Shown: piece after piece, positions 17,350 to 29,496 of the stretch
Position numbering within the stretch: the stretch's first letter is position 1
Layout of the letters: each line of letters starts with the position of its first letter
NCBI RefSeq assembly: GCF_002192695.1
Contig: NZ_MTLG01000082.1
Location: forward strand, 62,001 to 126,000
Direction: 5' to 3'
DNA length: 64,000 bases
Source of the DNA: Achromobacter xylosoxidans
GTDB taxonomy: Bacteria; Pseudomonadota; Gammaproteobacteria; Burkholderiales; Burkholderiaceae_B
The notes under the pieces: model-generated
Databases searched by the model: none
Told to the model about the DNA's origin: nothing
Seen by the model: the letters and a program-made list of their open reading frames with translations, nothing else
Made by a program: the position numbers and the translations under genes

Positions 17350-17393
17350 GGCGTCCGCAAAGGCGTATATTTCTCCCGTCCCGGGTGGAAAAC

Positions 17394-17433
17394 GGGGCGC
17401 GAGTATCCGGACTTATCCGGGTGCTCGCGCCCC
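17394..17433 (+). terminator. Strong hairpin between the M48 gene and tig
   Basis: A perfect 10-bp stem GGGGCGCGAG / CTCGCGCCCC encloses an inner hairpin CCGGA-CTTA-TCCGG. Only three T residues follow, so termination is likely but may be incomplete. Confidence 0.6.
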
Positions 17434-17519
17434 TTTGCGTCAGGGGACCGGAAGTTTCCGGTAAAATGCCCCGTTTATCCGCCCGTCATCTCTTTATCTC
17501 TCGGAAAATAGGTCTTTTA

Positions 17520-18830
17520 ATGCAGCCTGTGGTTGAAACCCTCTCCGGCCTGGAGCGCCGTGTTGATCTGGCCGTCTCGGTGGCCGACGTCGAAAAGGAA
17601 GTCCAGGCGCAATTGAAGCGCGTGGCCCGGACCGCCAAGGTCCCCGGCTTCCGTCCGGGCAAGGCGCCGCTCGCCATGCTCGAGCGCAGCCATGGTCCCA
17701 GCATTCGCTACGACGTGATCAATAGCCAAGTTGGCCGTGCCTTTGAACAAGCTGTCGATGGCGCCAAGCTGCGCGTCGCCGGCGCCCCGAACCTCGAGCC
17801 CAAGACTGAAGGCGTTACCGACGACACGCTGGCGTTCACCGCCACGTTCGAGGTCTACCCCGAAGTCGCCGTGCCGGACCTGTCGGCCCTGGCGGTTACC
17901 CGCTACGAAACGGCCGTCACCGACGCCGAAGTGCAGCAGACCCTGGACGTCCTGCGCAAGCAGCGCGCCACGTTCGAAGCCCGTGAAGGCCGCGCCTCGC
18001 AAGACGGCGACCGCGTCACGCTGGACTTCGCCGGCACCATCGACGGCGTGCCGTTCGAAGGCGGCAAGGCCGAAGACTTCCCGTTCGTGCTCGGCCAAGG
18101 CCGCATGCTGCCGGAATTCGAAGAAGCCGCCCGCGGCCTGAAGGCCGGCGAAAGCAAGGTCTTCCCGCTCAAGTTCCCCGATGACTACCAAGGCAAGGAA
18201 GTCGCCGGCAAGACCGCCGAGTTCACCATCACCGTCAAGGAAGTGGCTGAAGGCGTGCTGCCCGAGCTGAACGGCGAATTCGCCAAGTCCCTCGGCCAGG
18301 CCGAAGGCGACGTCGAAAAGCTCAAGGCCGACATCCGCAGCAACATCGAGCGCGAAGTCAAGGTCCGCTCGGCTGGCCGCACCAAGTCCAGCGTCATGGA
18401 CGCCCTGGTCGAAGCCGGCAAGTTCGACGTGCCGAAGGCCCTGGTCGACAACGACGTGCAAGGCCGTGTCGCCGCTGCCCGCGAAGAATTGAAGCAGCGC
18501 GGCATCCCCAACGCTGAATCCGTGCCGATCCCGGCCGAAGCCTTCGCCACCGAGTCCGAGCGCCGCGTGCGCCTGGGCCTGCTGGTGTCGGAACTGGTCA
18601 AGCAAGCCCAGCTGCAAGCCAAGCCCGAGCAAGTCCGTGCGCGTATCGAAGAGTTCGCCGAGAACTACGAACAACCCGCACAGGTTGTCAGCTATTACCT
18701 GGCTGACCGCCAGCGTCGTGCTGAAATCGAGGCTATCGTGCTGGAAGACAATGTCGTCGCGCACGTGCTGGAAAAAGCCAAGGTCACCGAAGAAAAGGTG
18801 GCTTTCGATCAGTTGATGGGGATGGCGTAA
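17520..18830 (+). CDS. tig: Trigger factor, ribosome-bound chaperone and peptidyl-prolyl isomerase
   Basis: 436 residues from the ATG at 17520. The ribosome-docking signature GFRPGKAP is at residues 43-50. The central FKBP-type isomerase domain reads [44 protein letters not shown], and the C-terminal helical arms follow. It meets nascent chains at the exit tunnel. clpP starts four bases after the stop, so the two are co-transcribed. An in-frame ATG further upstream (17385) would run through the hairpin and is rejected. A TAAAAT -10-like box lies at 17462-17467. Confidence 0.97.
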   Translation: MQPVVETLSGLERRVDLAVSVADVEKEVQAQLKRVARTAKVPGFRPGKAPLAMLERSHGPSIRYDVINSQVGRAFEQAVDGAKLRVAGAPNLEPKTEGVTDDTLAFTATFEVYPEVAVPDLSALAVTRYETAVTDAEVQQTLDVLRKQRATFEAREGRASQDGDRVTLDFAGTIDGVPFEGGKAEDFPFVLGQGRMLPEFEEAARGLKAGESKVFPLKFPDDYQGKEVAGKTAEFTITVKEVAEGVLPELNGEFAKSLGQAEGDVEKLKADIRSNIEREVKVRSAGRTKSSVMDALVEAGKFDVPKALVDNDVQGRVAAAREELKQRGIPNAESVPIPAEAFATESERRVRLGLLVSELVKQAQLQAKPEQVRARIEEFAENYEQPAQVVSYYLADRQRRAEIEAIVLEDNVVAHVLEKAKVTEEKVAFDQLMGMA

Positions 18831-18834
18831 CACT

Positions 18835-19488
18835 ATGCAGAGATTCACCGATTTCTATGCGGCAATGAATGGCGGGTCTTCGGTGACCCCCACCGGCCTG
18901 GGCTACATTCCCATGGTGATCGAGCAGTCGGGGCGCGGCGAACGCGCCTACGACATCTATTCGCGTCTGCTCCGCGAGCGGCTCATTTTCCTGGTGGGCC
19001 CAGTCAATGACGCAACGGCCAACCTGGTCGTGGCGCAGTTGCTGTTCCTGGAATCGGAGAATCCTGACAAGGACATTTCCCTGTACATCAACTCGCCTGG
19101 CGGGTCGGTGTATGCGGGAATGGCCATTTTTGACACCATGCAATTCGTCAAGCCGGACGTGTCCACCCTATGCACCGGCCTGGCGGCCAGCATGGGCGCG
19201 TTCCTGCTGGCGGCAGGCAAGAAGGGCAAGCGCTTCACGCTGCCCAACTCGCGCATCATGATCCACCAGCCCTCGGGCGGCGCCCAAGGGCAGGCCTCGG
19301 ACATCCAGATCCAGGCTCGCGAGATCCTGGACCTGCGTGAACGCCTGAACCGCATCCTGGCCACCAACACCGGCCAGACCATGGAACGCATCGAACTGGA
19401 CACGGAACGTGACAACTTCATGTCCGCCGAAGATGCGGTATCGTATGGACTGGTGGACAAGGTGATGAGCTCCCGCTCGGAAGGCTGA
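18835..19488 (+). CDS. clpP: ATP-dependent Clp protease proteolytic subunit
   Basis: 217 residues. By gap-free alignment to remembered E. coli ClpP the triad is S119 (GLAASMGAF), H144 (IMIHQP) and D193 (DTERDNF). The N-terminal propeptide region precedes [24 protein letters not shown]. ClpP forms a double heptameric barrel in the cytosol and degrades substrates unfolded by ClpX or ClpA. The order tig-clpP-clpX-lon is the standard proteobacterial one. Confidence 0.98.
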   Translation: MQRFTDFYAAMNGGSSVTPTGLGYIPMVIEQSGRGERAYDIYSRLLRERLIFLVGPVNDATANLVVAQLLFLESENPDKDISLYINSPGGSVYAGMAIFDTMQFVKPDVSTLCTGLAASMGAFLLAAGKKGKRFTLPNSRIMIHQPSGGAQGQASDIQIQAREILDLRERLNRILATNTGQTMERIELDTERDNFMSAEDAVSYGLVDKVMSSRSEG

Positions 19489-19589
19489 CTTCCAGGTTGA
19501 TCTGAACCCGCTGCCATCATGTTTGAGTAAGCGCATGCGCTAGGCTTTGTTCCAGCCTGGCGCATCTTTACCTGAGATACGAAAGAAAT

Positions 19590-20888
19590 ATGCCTGAAAA
19601 AAAGGGATCGGCAGACGCAAAAGTGCTGCATTGCTCGTTTTGCAATAAAAGCCAGCATGAAGTCCGCAAGCTGATCGCGGGTCCGTCGGTATTCATCTGC
19701 GATGAATGCATAGATCTGTGCAACGACATCATCCGCGAGGAGGCGCAAGCCACCGCGCGCGCGGCGATTCGTTCCGAACTGCCCACTCCGGCTGAAATCA
19801 AGACTTTCCTCGACCAGTATGTCATTGGGCAGAACTCGCCCAAGCGCATGCTGGCCGTGGCCGTCTACAACCATTACAAGCGCATCCGCCACGGCGAGAT
19901 CAAGGGCGACGAAGTCGAGCTCTCCAAGAGCAACATCATGCTGATCGGCCCCACCGGGTCGGGCAAGACGCTGCTGGCCCAGACGCTGGCGCGCATGCTG
20001 AACGTGCCCTTCGTCATGGCCGATGCCACCACGCTGACCGAAGCCGGTTACGTGGGCGAAGACGTCGAGAACATCATTCAGAAGTTGCTGCAGAACTGCA
20101 ACTACGAGGTGGAAAAGGCGCAGCGCGCCATCATCTACATCGATGAAATCGACAAGATTTCCCGCAAGTCCGACAACCCGTCCATCACCCGCGACGTGTC
20201 GGGCGAGGGCGTGCAGCAGGCCTTGCTGAAACTGATCGAAGGCACGGTCGCTTCGGTGCCCCCGCAGGGCGGCCGCAAGCACCCGAACCAGGACTTCGTC
20301 CAAGTCGACACGACCAACATCCTGTTCATCGTGGGCGGCGCCTTCGACGGGCTGGAAAAGGTCATCCGCGACCGCACCGAGAAATCGGGCATCGGCTTTT
20401 CGGCCTCGGTGCGCGCCAAATCGGAACGCGGCGTGGGCGAGCTGTTCTCGGAAGTCGAGCCCGAAGACCTGATCAAGTTCGGCCTGATCCCCGAACTGGT
20501 CGGCCGTCTGCCGGTGGTCGCCACCCTGGACGAGCTGGACGAAGCGGCCCTGGTGCAGATCCTCACCGAGCCCAAGAACGCCTTGCTCAAGCAGTTCCAG
20601 AAGCTGTTCGCCATGGAAGGCGCCGAGCTCGACGTGCGTCCCGCCGCCCTGAAGGCGATCGCCCGCAAGGCGCTGCGCCGCAAGACGGGCGCGCGCGGTC
20701 TGCGTTCCATCATCGAGCAGGCCCTGCTCGACACCATGTATGACCTGCCTTCCCAAGGCAACGTCAAGCGCGTGGTGCTGGACGAGGGCGCGATCGAAGG
20801 CGAGGGCAAGCCATTGCTCATCTACGCCGACGAAGACGCGGCTTCAGACAAGCCAGAGCGCGGGGAAGTCCGCGACGCCGCAGCCTGA
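19590..20888 (+). CDS. clpX: ATP-dependent Clp protease ATP-binding subunit ClpX
   Basis: 432 residues. The N-terminal zinc domain is C-SF-C...C-DE-C ([22 protein letters not shown]). The AAA+ core has Walker A GPTGSGKT, Walker [11 protein letters not shown], the pore loop GYVGEDVE and sensor 2 [13 protein letters not shown]-loop-type and RKH-like motifs lie between. It unfolds tagged proteins and feeds them to ClpP. It lies 101 bases after clpP and ends in a clear terminator. Confidence 0.98.
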   Translation: MPEKKGSADAKVLHCSFCNKSQHEVRKLIAGPSVFICDECIDLCNDIIREEAQATARAAIRSELPTPAEIKTFLDQYVIGQNSPKRMLAVAVYNHYKRIRHGEIKGDEVELSKSNIMLIGPTGSGKTLLAQTLARMLNVPFVMADATTLTEAGYVGEDVENIIQKLLQNCNYEVEKAQRAIIYIDEIDKISRKSDNPSITRDVSGEGVQQALLKLIEGTVASVPPQGGRKHPNQDFVQVDTTNILFIVGGAFDGLEKVIRDRTEKSGIGFSASVRAKSERGVGELFSEVEPEDLIKFGLIPELVGRLPVVATLDELDEAALVQILTEPKNALLKQFQKLFAMEGAELDVRPAALKAIARKALRRKTGARGLRSIIEQALLDTMYDLPSQGNVKRVVLDEGAIEGEGKPLLIYADEDAASDKPERGEVRDAAA

Positions 20889-20894
20889 TATTTC

Positions 20895-20925
20895 AAAAAA
20901 GCCCGTTCCTGTAACGGGTTTTTTT
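20895..20925 (+). terminator. Rho-independent terminator after clpX
   Basis: AAAAAAGCCCGTT / AACGGGTTTTTTT stem with a 5-base loop. It separates clpX from lon, which has its own promoter. Confidence 0.92.
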
Positions 20926-21038
20926 GCCTAAGGCGCATTCCCGGGTACAAACACGCTTTTCCTGCTGGCGCGACGCTTGCATACTGAGAGTGCCGCCCGC
21001 GGTTTTTTTCAGCCGTTGGGGGATCCAGGCGCCGAGAT

Positions 21039-21067
21039 CTTGAATTTTCGGCTATTGTTCCCATAAC
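21039..21067 (+). promoter_or_regulatory. Sigma-32-like heat-shock promoter of lon
   Basis: CTTGAAT at 21039-21045, a 14-base spacer and CCCATAAC at 21060-21067, against the consensus CTTGAAA-N11-16-CCCATNT. Transcription would start near 21075, about 70 bases before the lon ATG. Confidence 0.75.
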
Positions 21068-21146
21068 AGACGTAACCGACGTGGATTGTCCGGGTATACC
21101 CAGGCCTCCCGTCCCCGATACGCCGAGTCATACCGAGGAACCTCCT

Positions 21147-23597
<2,451 letters not shown>

Positions 23598-23654
23598 CGG
23601 AACCGGGAGCGACGCCGCCGCTAGGAGGCGTTTCTCCAGGATCGGGCTTCCAGT

Positions 23655-23689
23655 AAAAAACCCCGCCAATTTCTTGGCGGGGTTTTTTT
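23655..23689 (+). terminator. Rho-independent terminator after lon
   Basis: A 9-bp stem CCCCGCCAA / TTGGCGGGG flanked by A and T runs. It is symmetrical enough to serve lexA, which converges from the right. Confidence 0.95.
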
Positions 23690-23723
23690 ATGCTGCGGGC
23701 GGCAGGCCGGCGCCGCAGGCTTT

Positions 23724-24374
23724 CTAGTGCAATGCGTGCGTGCGGATCAGGCCCACCGCGATGCCTTCCAACGCGAAGTCCTGGCCAGCTTCGACCACGA
23801 TGGGTTCGAAGTCGGGGTTTTCGGGCAGGAGTTCGATGTGGCCGTTCTGGCGCTGCAGCCGCTTGACCGTGACGTCGTCGCCCAGGCGCGCCACCACGAT
23901 CTGGCCATTGCGGGCTTCCGAGGCTTTCTTGACGGCGAGCAGGTCGCCTTCCAGGATGCCGGCGTCGCGCATGCTCATGCCGCGTACCTTGAGCAGGTAG
24001 TCGGGCGTCTGGGCGAACAGGTTGGGATCGACGCCGACTTCGCGTTCCACGTGCTCGGCAGCCAGGATTGGGCTGCCAGCAGCCACGCGGCCGACCAGCG
24101 GCAGCAGCAACTGCGCCAGGCCCGGCATGGGCAGCGAGCTTTGCGTGGGGGCAGGAGAGTTGTCTTTCAGGCGGATGCCGCGGGAGGCTCCAGCCGTCAG
24201 TTCGATGGCGCCCTTGCGGGCAAGTGCCTTGAGGTGATCTTCCGCCGCATTGGGGGAACGGAAGCCCAGGGCCAGGGCAATCTCGGCGCGGGTCGGCGGA
24301 AAGCCGGTGCGCGCGACGGTTTGCCTGATGAGGTCCAGGATTTGTTGTTGGCGATCAGTGAGTTTGCTGGCCAT
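23724..24374 (-). CDS. lexA: LexA, SOS repressor and self-cleaving protease
   Basis: 216 residues. The N-terminal winged helix is [51 protein letters not shown]. The RecA-stimulated cleavage site is the Ala-Gly bond in [10 protein letters not shown]. The catalytic Ser is in [11 protein letters not shown] and the Lys in DDVTVKRL. It represses DNA-damage genes in the cytosol. A perfect SOS box 24 bases upstream of the start shows autoregulation. Confidence 0.97.
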   Translation of the reverse strand: MASKLTDRQQQILDLIRQTVARTGFPPTRAEIALALGFRSPNAAEDHLKALARKGAIELTAGASRGIRLKDNSPAPTQSSLPMPGLAQLLLPLVGRVAAGSPILAAEHVEREVGVDPNLFAQTPDYLLKVRGMSMRDAGILEGDLLAVKKASEARNGQIVVARLGDDVTVKRLQRQNGHIELLPENPDFEPIVVEAGQDFALEGIAVGLIRTHALH

Positions 24375-24397
24375 GGCGATGATCCGGTGCTAGCGGA

Positions 24398-24413
24398 CTG
24401 TACATATATACAG
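24398..24413. promoter_or_regulatory. LexA (SOS) box
   Basis: CTGTACATATATACAG has the CTG-N10-CAG form and differs from the enterobacterial consensus CTGTATATATATACAG at one base. It lies directly upstream of lexA. Confidence 0.93.
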
Positions 24414-24445
24414 CGCCATTCTGGGGGACGCAGCGCAAAAAAGCA

Positions 24446-24537
24446 AGCCGGCGCGCACCAAAAGAAACAGCCGGCGCGCACCAAAAGAAACAACCGGCGC
24501 GCACCAAAAGAAACAGCCGGTGCGCACCAAAAGAAAA
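24446..24537. repeat. Four tandem copies of a 23-bp repeat
   Basis: Copies begin at 24446, 24469, 24492 and 24515 and share the core GCGCACCAAAAGAAA. The first two are identical; copy 3 differs by one base (AACC for AGCC) and copy 4 by a C-to-T in GGTGCGC plus its last base. They lie between the lexA promoter and the terminator of the aminotransferase gene, in non-coding DNA. Confidence 0.95.
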
Positions 24538-24558
24538 ACGGGACCCGAAGGTCCCGTT
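24531..24558 (-). terminator. Terminator of the aminotransferase gene
   Basis: On the minus strand AACGGGACC-TTCG-GGTCCCGTT is followed by TTTTCTT. Its T-tract is the end of the fourth 23-bp repeat. Confidence 0.85.
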
Positions 24559-24600
24559 CCTGGCGGCAGGCCCGGGTGGGCCTGTGCGCGGCAAGTGGTT

Positions 24601-25800
24601 TTACAGCACTGCCGCGATGCCCTTGGCGACCTTGTCGATGTTGCCGCTGTTCAGTGCGGCGACGCAGATGCGGCCGCTGGACACGGCGTAGACGCCATGC
24701 TCTTCGCGCAGGCGATCCACCTGCGCGGCGGTCAGGCCCGAGTACGAGAACATGCCGCGCTGCTGCAGCACGAAGCTGAAGTCCTGCTTGCCGCCGTGCT
24801 CCTTGATCTTGTCGACCAGTTGCTTGCGCATCAGGCGGATGCGGTCGCGCATGCCGGCGAGTTCTTCTTCCCACATGGCGAAGAGTTCGGGCGAGTTCAG
24901 GACCGTCGACACCACCGTGCCGCCGTGGGTGGGCGGGTTGGAGTAGTTGGTGCGGATCACGCGCTTCAGCTGGCTAAGCACGCGGGTGGCTTCGTCCTTG
25001 CTGCCGGCCACGACCGTCAGCGCGCCGACGCGTTCGCCGTACAGCGAGAACGACTTCGAGAACGAGGAGCTGATGAACATGGTCAGGTCCAGGTCGGCGA
25101 ACATGCGCACGACCGAAGCGTCTTCGGTCAGGCCGTCGCCGAAGCCTTGGTAGGCGATGTCCAGGAACGGGACCAGGTTGTTTTCCTTGACCACGGCGGC
25201 GATCTGCTTCCACTGGTCGACGGTGGGGTCCACGCCGGTCGGGTTGTGGCAGCAGGCATGCAGCACGACGACGGTCTTGGCCGGCGCGGCCTTCAGGTCG
25301 GCCAGCATGGCGTCGAAGTTCAGGCCGCGGGTGGCGGCGTCGTAGTACGAGTAGGTGCCGACTTCAAAACCGGCGCGCTCGAACAGGGCGCGGTGGTTTT
25401 CCCAGCTGGGATCGCTGATCAGGACCTTGGAGGCCGGCAGCAGCTGGCGCAGGAAATCGGCGCCGATCTTCAGCGCGCCGGTGCCGCCCAGGGCCTGGGT
25501 GGTCAGTACGCGGCCGGCGGCGGCCAACGCGGAATCCTTGCCCAGCAGCAGGGCTTGCGCGCCGGAGTTGTAACCGGCGATGCCTTCGATCGGCAGGTAG
25601 CCGCGGGCGGCGGCGGCCTCGATGCGGGCGGCTTCAGCCTTGCGAACCGCGCCCAGCAGGGGAATGCGACCCTGATCGTCGTAGTACACGCCCACGCCCA
25701 GATTCACCTTACCGGGACGCGTATCAGCGTTGTATTGTTCGTTCAGGCCAAGAATGGGGTCGCGCGGGGCGAGTTCGACGGAATCGAAAAGGGTGCTCAT
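24601..25800 (-). CDS. tyrB: Aromatic amino acid / aspartate aminotransferase (class I)
   Basis: 399 residues, the length of AspC/TyrB. Class Ia features are [17 protein letters not shown] near residue 33, the PLP-binding Lys in [16 protein letters not shown], the [13 protein letters not shown] motif, [10 protein letters not shown], and the substrate-carboxylate Arg near the end ([11 protein letters not shown]). It moves amino groups between aspartate, tyrosine or phenylalanine and 2-oxoglutarate in the cytosol. AspC and TyrB cannot be firmly separated by reading; the symbol is a best guess. It is divergent from uvrB. Confidence 0.88.
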   Translation of the reverse strand: MSTLFDSVELAPRDPILGLNEQYNADTRPGKVNLGVGVYYDDQGRIPLLGAVRKAEAARIEAAAARGYLPIEGIAGYNSGAQALLLGKDSALAAAGRVLTTQALGGTGALKIGADFLRQLLPASKVLISDPSWENHRALFERAGFEVGTYSYYDAATRGLNFDAMLADLKAAPAKTVVVLHACCHNPTGVDPTVDQWKQIAAVVKENNLVPFLDIAYQGFGDGLTEDASVVRMFADLDLTMFISSSFSKSFSLYGERVGALTVVAGSKDEATRVLSQLKRVIRTNYSNPPTHGGTVVSTVLNSPELFAMWEEELAGMRDRIRLMRKQLVDKIKEHGGKQDFSFVLQQRGMFSYSGLTAAQVDRLREEHGVYAVSSGRICVAALNSGNIDKVAKGIAAVL

Positions 25801-25875
25801 GGGAGTCTGGTGAGGTGGGTGGACGCAGTACGGGCTGCTGTGGATAATGAGGGGTTTACCCTGGAAGAGTCTAGC

Positions 25876-27996
25876 ATGCCTAAGAGCGCAATAGACCCGA
25901 TTACGGCGGGGGCCGCAGCGAACCTGACGGCCGATCCCGCGGCGGCATCGGCCGTGGCGGATCCGTCCGCGCCAGGCCCCGGATTCATCGATTTCCCGGG
26001 CAGCCCGTTTCACCTGTACCAGCCCTATCCGCCGGCCGGCGATCAGCCTACCGCCATCGAGGGGCTGACGCAGGGGGTCGAGGACGGCCTGATGTTCCAG
26101 ACTCTGCTGGGCGTGACGGGCTCCGGCAAGACCTACACCATGGCCAACGTCATCGCCCGCATGGGGCGGCCGGCGCTGGTGCTGGCCCCCAACAAGACGC
26201 TGGCTGCCCAGTTGTATGCCGAGATGCGGGAGTTCTTCCCGAAGAACGCCGTCGAGTACTTCGTTTCGTACTACGACTATTACCAGCCCGAGGCCTACGT
26301 CCCGACGCGCGACCTGTTCATCGAAAAGGATTCGTCCATCAATGAACACATCGAGCAGATGCGGCTGTCGGCGACCAAGAGCCTGCTGGAGCGCCGCGAT
26401 ACCATCATCGTGGGCACCGTGTCCTGCATCTACGGTATCGGCAATCCGGGCGACTACCACGCCATGGTGCTGATCCTGCGCGCCGGCGACCAGATCTCGC
26501 GCCGCGAGATCCTGGCCCGCCTGGTCGCCATGCAGTACACCCGCAACGACGCCGAATTTACCCGCGGCGTTTTCCGGGTGCGTGGCGAAACCATCGACAT
26601 CTTCCCGGCGGAAAGCCCGGAACTGGCGCTGCGCCTGACGCTGTTCGACGACGAAATCGAAAGCCTGGAGCTGTTCGATCCGCTGACGGGCCGCATCCGT
26701 CAGAAGCTGCCGCGCTTCACCGTCTATCCCGGTTCGCACTACGTCACGCCGCGCGATACCGTGCTGCGCGCCATCGAGACCATCAAGGAAGAGCTGCGCG
26801 AGCGCGTCAAGCGCTTCGTCGATGATGGCCATCTGGTCGAGGCCCAGCGCTTGGAGCAGCGCACCCGCTTCGACCTGGAAATGCTGCAGGAGCTGGGCTT
26901 CTGCAAGGGCATCGAAAACTACTCCCGCCACCTGTCGGGCGCGGCGGCGGGCGAACCGCCGCCCACCCTCATTGATTACCTGCCGTCCGATGCGCTCATG
27001 TTCATCGACGAAAGCCATGTCACCATTGGTCAGCTGGGCGGCATGTACCGGGGTGACCGCGCGCGCAAGGAAACGCTGGTGCAGTACGGTTTTCGCCTGC
27101 CGTCGGCGCTGGACAACCGGCCGCTGAAACTCGAGGAATTCGAGGCCCGGATGCGCCAGTGCGTGTTCGTGTCGGCCACGCCGGCCGCCTACGAGAAAGA
27201 GCACACCGACAACGTCGTGGAGCAAGTGGTACGGCCTACCGGGCTGGTCGATCCGCTGGTCGAGGTTCTGCCGGCCCGGACCCAGGTCGATGACCTCCTC
27301 GGGCAGATCAAGGCGCGCGTGGCGCAAGCGGAGCGTGTGCTGGTCACCACGCTGACAAAGCGCATGGCGGAGGACTTGACGGACTTCCTGAGCGAGCACG
27401 GCGTCCGAGTGCGCTATCTGCATTCGGATATCGACACCGTCGAACGCGTGGAAATCATCCGCGACCTGCGCCTGGGTACTTTCGACGTGCTGGTGGGGAT
27501 CAACCTGCTGCGCGAGGGCCTGGATATCCCTGAAGTTTCGCTGGTCGCGATTCTGGATGCCGACAAGGAAGGTTTCCTGCGCTCGGAACGCAGCCTGATT
27601 CAGACCATCGGACGCGCGGCGCGCAACCTAAACGGCCATGCCATCCTCTATGCGGACCGCATCACCGACTCAATGCAGCGCGCCATGGAGGAAACCGAGA
27701 GACGCCGCGCCAAGCAGCTGAAATTCAACGCCGACCACGGCATTACCGCCCGCGGTGTGCAGAAGGCTGTGCGCGAACTGATCGATGGTGTCGTGGCCCC
27801 CACCCAGCACGACGCGCTCGAAGCGGCGGTTCCGGCCGAGTTCCTGAAGGACGAAAAGGCCCTGGCCCGCGAGATCAAGCGTCTCGAGAAGCTGATGATG
27901 GACCACGCCCGGAACCTGGAGTTCGAGCAGGCCGCCGCGGCGCGCGACGCCCTGACCGCGCTGAAGCAGCGCGTGCTGCTGGACGGGGCGGTATAG
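25876..27996 (+). CDS. uvrB: UvrB, excinuclease ABC subunit B
   Basis: 706 residues from the ATG at 25876. Walker A is GVTGSGKT, the damage-inserting beta-hairpin is [25 protein letters not shown], and helicase motifs follow ([50 protein letters not shown]). The C-terminal UVR domain ([25 protein letters not shown]) binds UvrC. With UvrA it verifies DNA lesions before incision. About 35 low-complexity residues rich in Ala and Pro precede the conserved [14 protein letters not shown], longer than usual. I see no SOS box at its promoter. Confidence 0.97.
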   Translation: MPKSAIDPITAGAAANLTADPAAASAVADPSAPGPGFIDFPGSPFHLYQPYPPAGDQPTAIEGLTQGVEDGLMFQTLLGVTGSGKTYTMANVIARMGRPALVLAPNKTLAAQLYAEMREFFPKNAVEYFVSYYDYYQPEAYVPTRDLFIEKDSSINEHIEQMRLSATKSLLERRDTIIVGTVSCIYGIGNPGDYHAMVLILRAGDQISRREILARLVAMQYTRNDAEFTRGVFRVRGETIDIFPAESPELALRLTLFDDEIESLELFDPLTGRIRQKLPRFTVYPGSHYVTPRDTVLRAIETIKEELRERVKRFVDDGHLVEAQRLEQRTRFDLEMLQELGFCKGIENYSRHLSGAAAGEPPPTLIDYLPSDALMFIDESHVTIGQLGGMYRGDRARKETLVQYGFRLPSALDNRPLKLEEFEARMRQCVFVSATPAAYEKEHTDNVVEQVVRPTGLVDPLVEVLPARTQVDDLLGQIKARVAQAERVLVTTLTKRMAEDLTDFLSEHGVRVRYLHSDIDTVERVEIIRDLRLGTFDVLVGINLLREGLDIPEVSLVAILDADKEGFLRSERSLIQTIGRAARNLNGHAILYADRITDSMQRAMEETERRRAKQLKFNADHGITARGVQKAVRELIDGVVAPTQHDALEAAVPAEFLKDEKALAREIKRLEKLMMDHARNLEFEQAAAARDALTALKQRVLLDGAV

Positions 27997-28246
27997 GGCC
28001 GAATCACGTATCAAAACGTTTCATTTTGCTGACGGTACGCTGAATTCATCCAAAATCTGCTGCGTTGCAATCAAGCTGCCAAGATCCGCTCCAATATCCG
28101 GGTTCAGTGTTCACAAGCTGGATCCGGATTTATTTATAAGCCATTGATTTATTTGGATAAATATTGGGGTCGCATTTGCTGGATCATAATCGCGCAGACG
28201 CAAAAAAAGCTTGCCTTATCTCGGGTTTTCCCGCACACTTACTTCC

Positions 28247-28738
28247 ATGATGACCAAGGTACTTTTCGTTTGCATGGGCAATATCTGTCGCTCGCCGAGC
28301 GCAGAGGGCGTGTTTCGCCATTTGGTGAACGACGCGGGTTTGGGCGATGTGGTTCGCATCGACTCCGCGGGCACGCACGCGTTTCACATCGGCGAGGCGC
28401 CTGATGCCCGGGCGCAGGCCGCAGCGCGCAAGCGCGGCTACGAGATCACGCACTGCGAAGCGCGTCAGGTTACCGCGGAAGATTTCCGCGATTTCGACCT
28501 GATCCTCGCCATGGACTGGGACAATCTGTCCGCCATGCAGCAGCAGTGCCCCAAGGCCTACCAGCACAAGCTGATGCTGCTGATGCGCTTTGCCAACGAG
28601 TTCGAAGAGGCCACCGTGCCCGATCCGTACTATGGCGGCGCCGACGGTTTCGGCAAGGTCCTGGACTACCTGGAAGACGCCTGTCAGGGTGTGCTTGAGC
28701 TGGTGCGCAAGCGCGCGACCCAGTACCAGGCGGCGTGA
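28247..28738 (+). CDS. Low-molecular-weight protein tyrosine phosphatase
   Basis: 163 residues from the ATG at 28247. The active-site P-loop VCMGNICRSPSAEG has the Cys-X5-Arg signature, and the general-acid Asp is in PDPYYGG near the end. These enzymes hydrolyse phosphotyrosine in the cytosol; in bacteria many act on exopolysaccharide or stress kinases, but no kinase gene is nearby. Two Met codons are adjacent (MMTKVLF). It sits before the isc operon with a terminator between, so it is a separate unit. The 250 bases upstream are AT-rich and hold no gene that I see. Confidence 0.93.
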   Translation: MMTKVLFVCMGNICRSPSAEGVFRHLVNDAGLGDVVRIDSAGTHAFHIGEAPDARAQAAARKRGYEITHCEARQVTAEDFRDFDLILAMDWDNLSAMQQQCPKAYQHKLMLLMRFANEFEEATVPDPYYGGADGFGKVLDYLEDACQGVLELVRKRATQYQAA

Positions 28739-28793
28739 TCCGCTTTTTCCGCAGGGCTGCCCGCCGGGCGGTTCTCGGAGGTGCTTGGCAGTG

Positions 28794-28820
28794 AAAAACC
28801 GCGCGAATGCGCGGTTTTTT
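28794..28820 (+). terminator. Rho-independent terminator before iscR
   Basis: AAAAACCGCGC-GAAT-GCGCGGTTTTT followed by T. It closes the phosphatase gene about 40 bases before the iscR promoter. Confidence 0.93.
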
Positions 28821-28828
28821 CTAGCCAG

Positions 28829-28853
28829 GAGCCATACCAAATTAGTCGGGAAT
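28829..28853 (+). promoter_or_regulatory. Second, half-conserved IscR site
   Basis: The right half CCAAATTAGTCGGGAAT matches the type 1 IscR consensus well; the left half is poor. It lies upstream of and over the proposed -35. Confidence 0.5.
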
Positions 28854-28858
28854 AGGCT

Positions 28859-28883
28859 ATACTTGAGCCAATTACTCGGGTAT
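28859..28883 (+). promoter_or_regulatory. Type 1 IscR binding site at the isc promoter
   Basis: 25 bases with left half ATACTTGAGCC and right half AATTACTCGGGTAT, very close to the [2Fe-2S]-IscR site of E. coli iscR. It overlaps a -10 TATACT at 28858-28863 (with TACCAA 17 bases upstream), so holo-IscR would block the operon. Confidence 0.8.
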
Positions 28884-28932
28884 TGACCGCTGGATTCGCC
28901 TGCGGCCATTGCCGAATCACAGGGAACCTACC

Positions 28933-29475
28933 ATGCGGCTAACTACCAAGGGGCGTTTCGCCGTGACTGCCATGATCGATCTGGCTATGCGGCAGCATAG
29001 CGGTCCGGTCACTCTTGCGGCCATCAGCCAGCGTCAGAATATCTCGCTGTCCTACCTGGAACAGCTGTTCGGGAAATTGCGTCGCCACGAACTCGTGGAC
29101 AGCGTGCGCGGTCCCGGCGGCGGCTATTCGCTCGCGCGTCTGGCCCGTAACGTTACCGTTGCCGATATCATCTTCGCCGTCGACGAACCCCTGGACGCCA
29201 CCAGCTGCGGCGGCAAGCGGGACTGTACGAGCGGCAACGACGGCAAGCCGGGCAAGTGCATGACGCATGAGCTCTGGGCTACGTTGAATCGCAAGATGGT
29301 GGATTACCTGGATTCGGTGTCCCTGCAAGATCTGGTCGATCAGCAGCGCGTGCGCCAATTGCAGGAAGCCAACAATCAAGCGCAGGCTTGCGCGGTACGC
29401 GTGGATCGGGTGGGGGGCGCCGCAAACGCCGCCAACGCCCCGGCCGCGACCGTCGCTGCCAACGCCACCGTATAA
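28933..29475 (+). CDS. iscR: IscR, Fe-S-sensing Rrf2-family regulator
   Basis: 180 residues from the ATG at 28933. The Rrf2 winged helix reads MRLTTKGRFAVTAMIDLAMRQ...ISLSYLEQLFGKLRRHELVDSVRGPGGGYSL. The cluster-binding Cys residues are in the segment SCGGKRDCTSGNDGKPGKCM (three besides none other in the core), spaced as in E. coli, followed by the ligand His in MTHELW. The C-terminal tail (VRVDRVGGAANAANAPAATVAANA) is longer and Ala-rich compared with E. coli. It represses its own operon when it carries a [2Fe-2S] cluster. Confidence 0.97.
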   Translation: MRLTTKGRFAVTAMIDLAMRQHSGPVTLAAISQRQNISLSYLEQLFGKLRRHELVDSVRGPGGGYSLARLARNVTVADIIFAVDEPLDATSCGGKRDCTSGNDGKPGKCMTHELWATLNRKMVDYLDSVSLQDLVDQQRVRQLQEANNQAQACAVRVDRVGGAANAANAPAATVAANATV

Positions 29476-29496
29476 GCAGTATCAGGAGTTGTAGAA

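Noticed and set aside
24446-24537. The four 23-bp repeats as a CRISPR array
   Set aside because: The units abut with no spacers and no cas genes are near.
24520-25875. N-terminal extension of uvrB through the aminotransferase region
   Set aside because: It is antisense to the aminotransferase gene; UvrB similarity begins only after 25876.
25801-25876. SOS box for uvrB
   Set aside because: No CTG-N10-CAG with the right centre is present in the gap, although uvrB is SOS-controlled in some bacteria.
27997-28246. A small gene or RNA in the AT-rich gap after uvrB
   Set aside because: No open frame with a ribosome site and no clear stem structure; probably the promoter region of the phosphatase gene.
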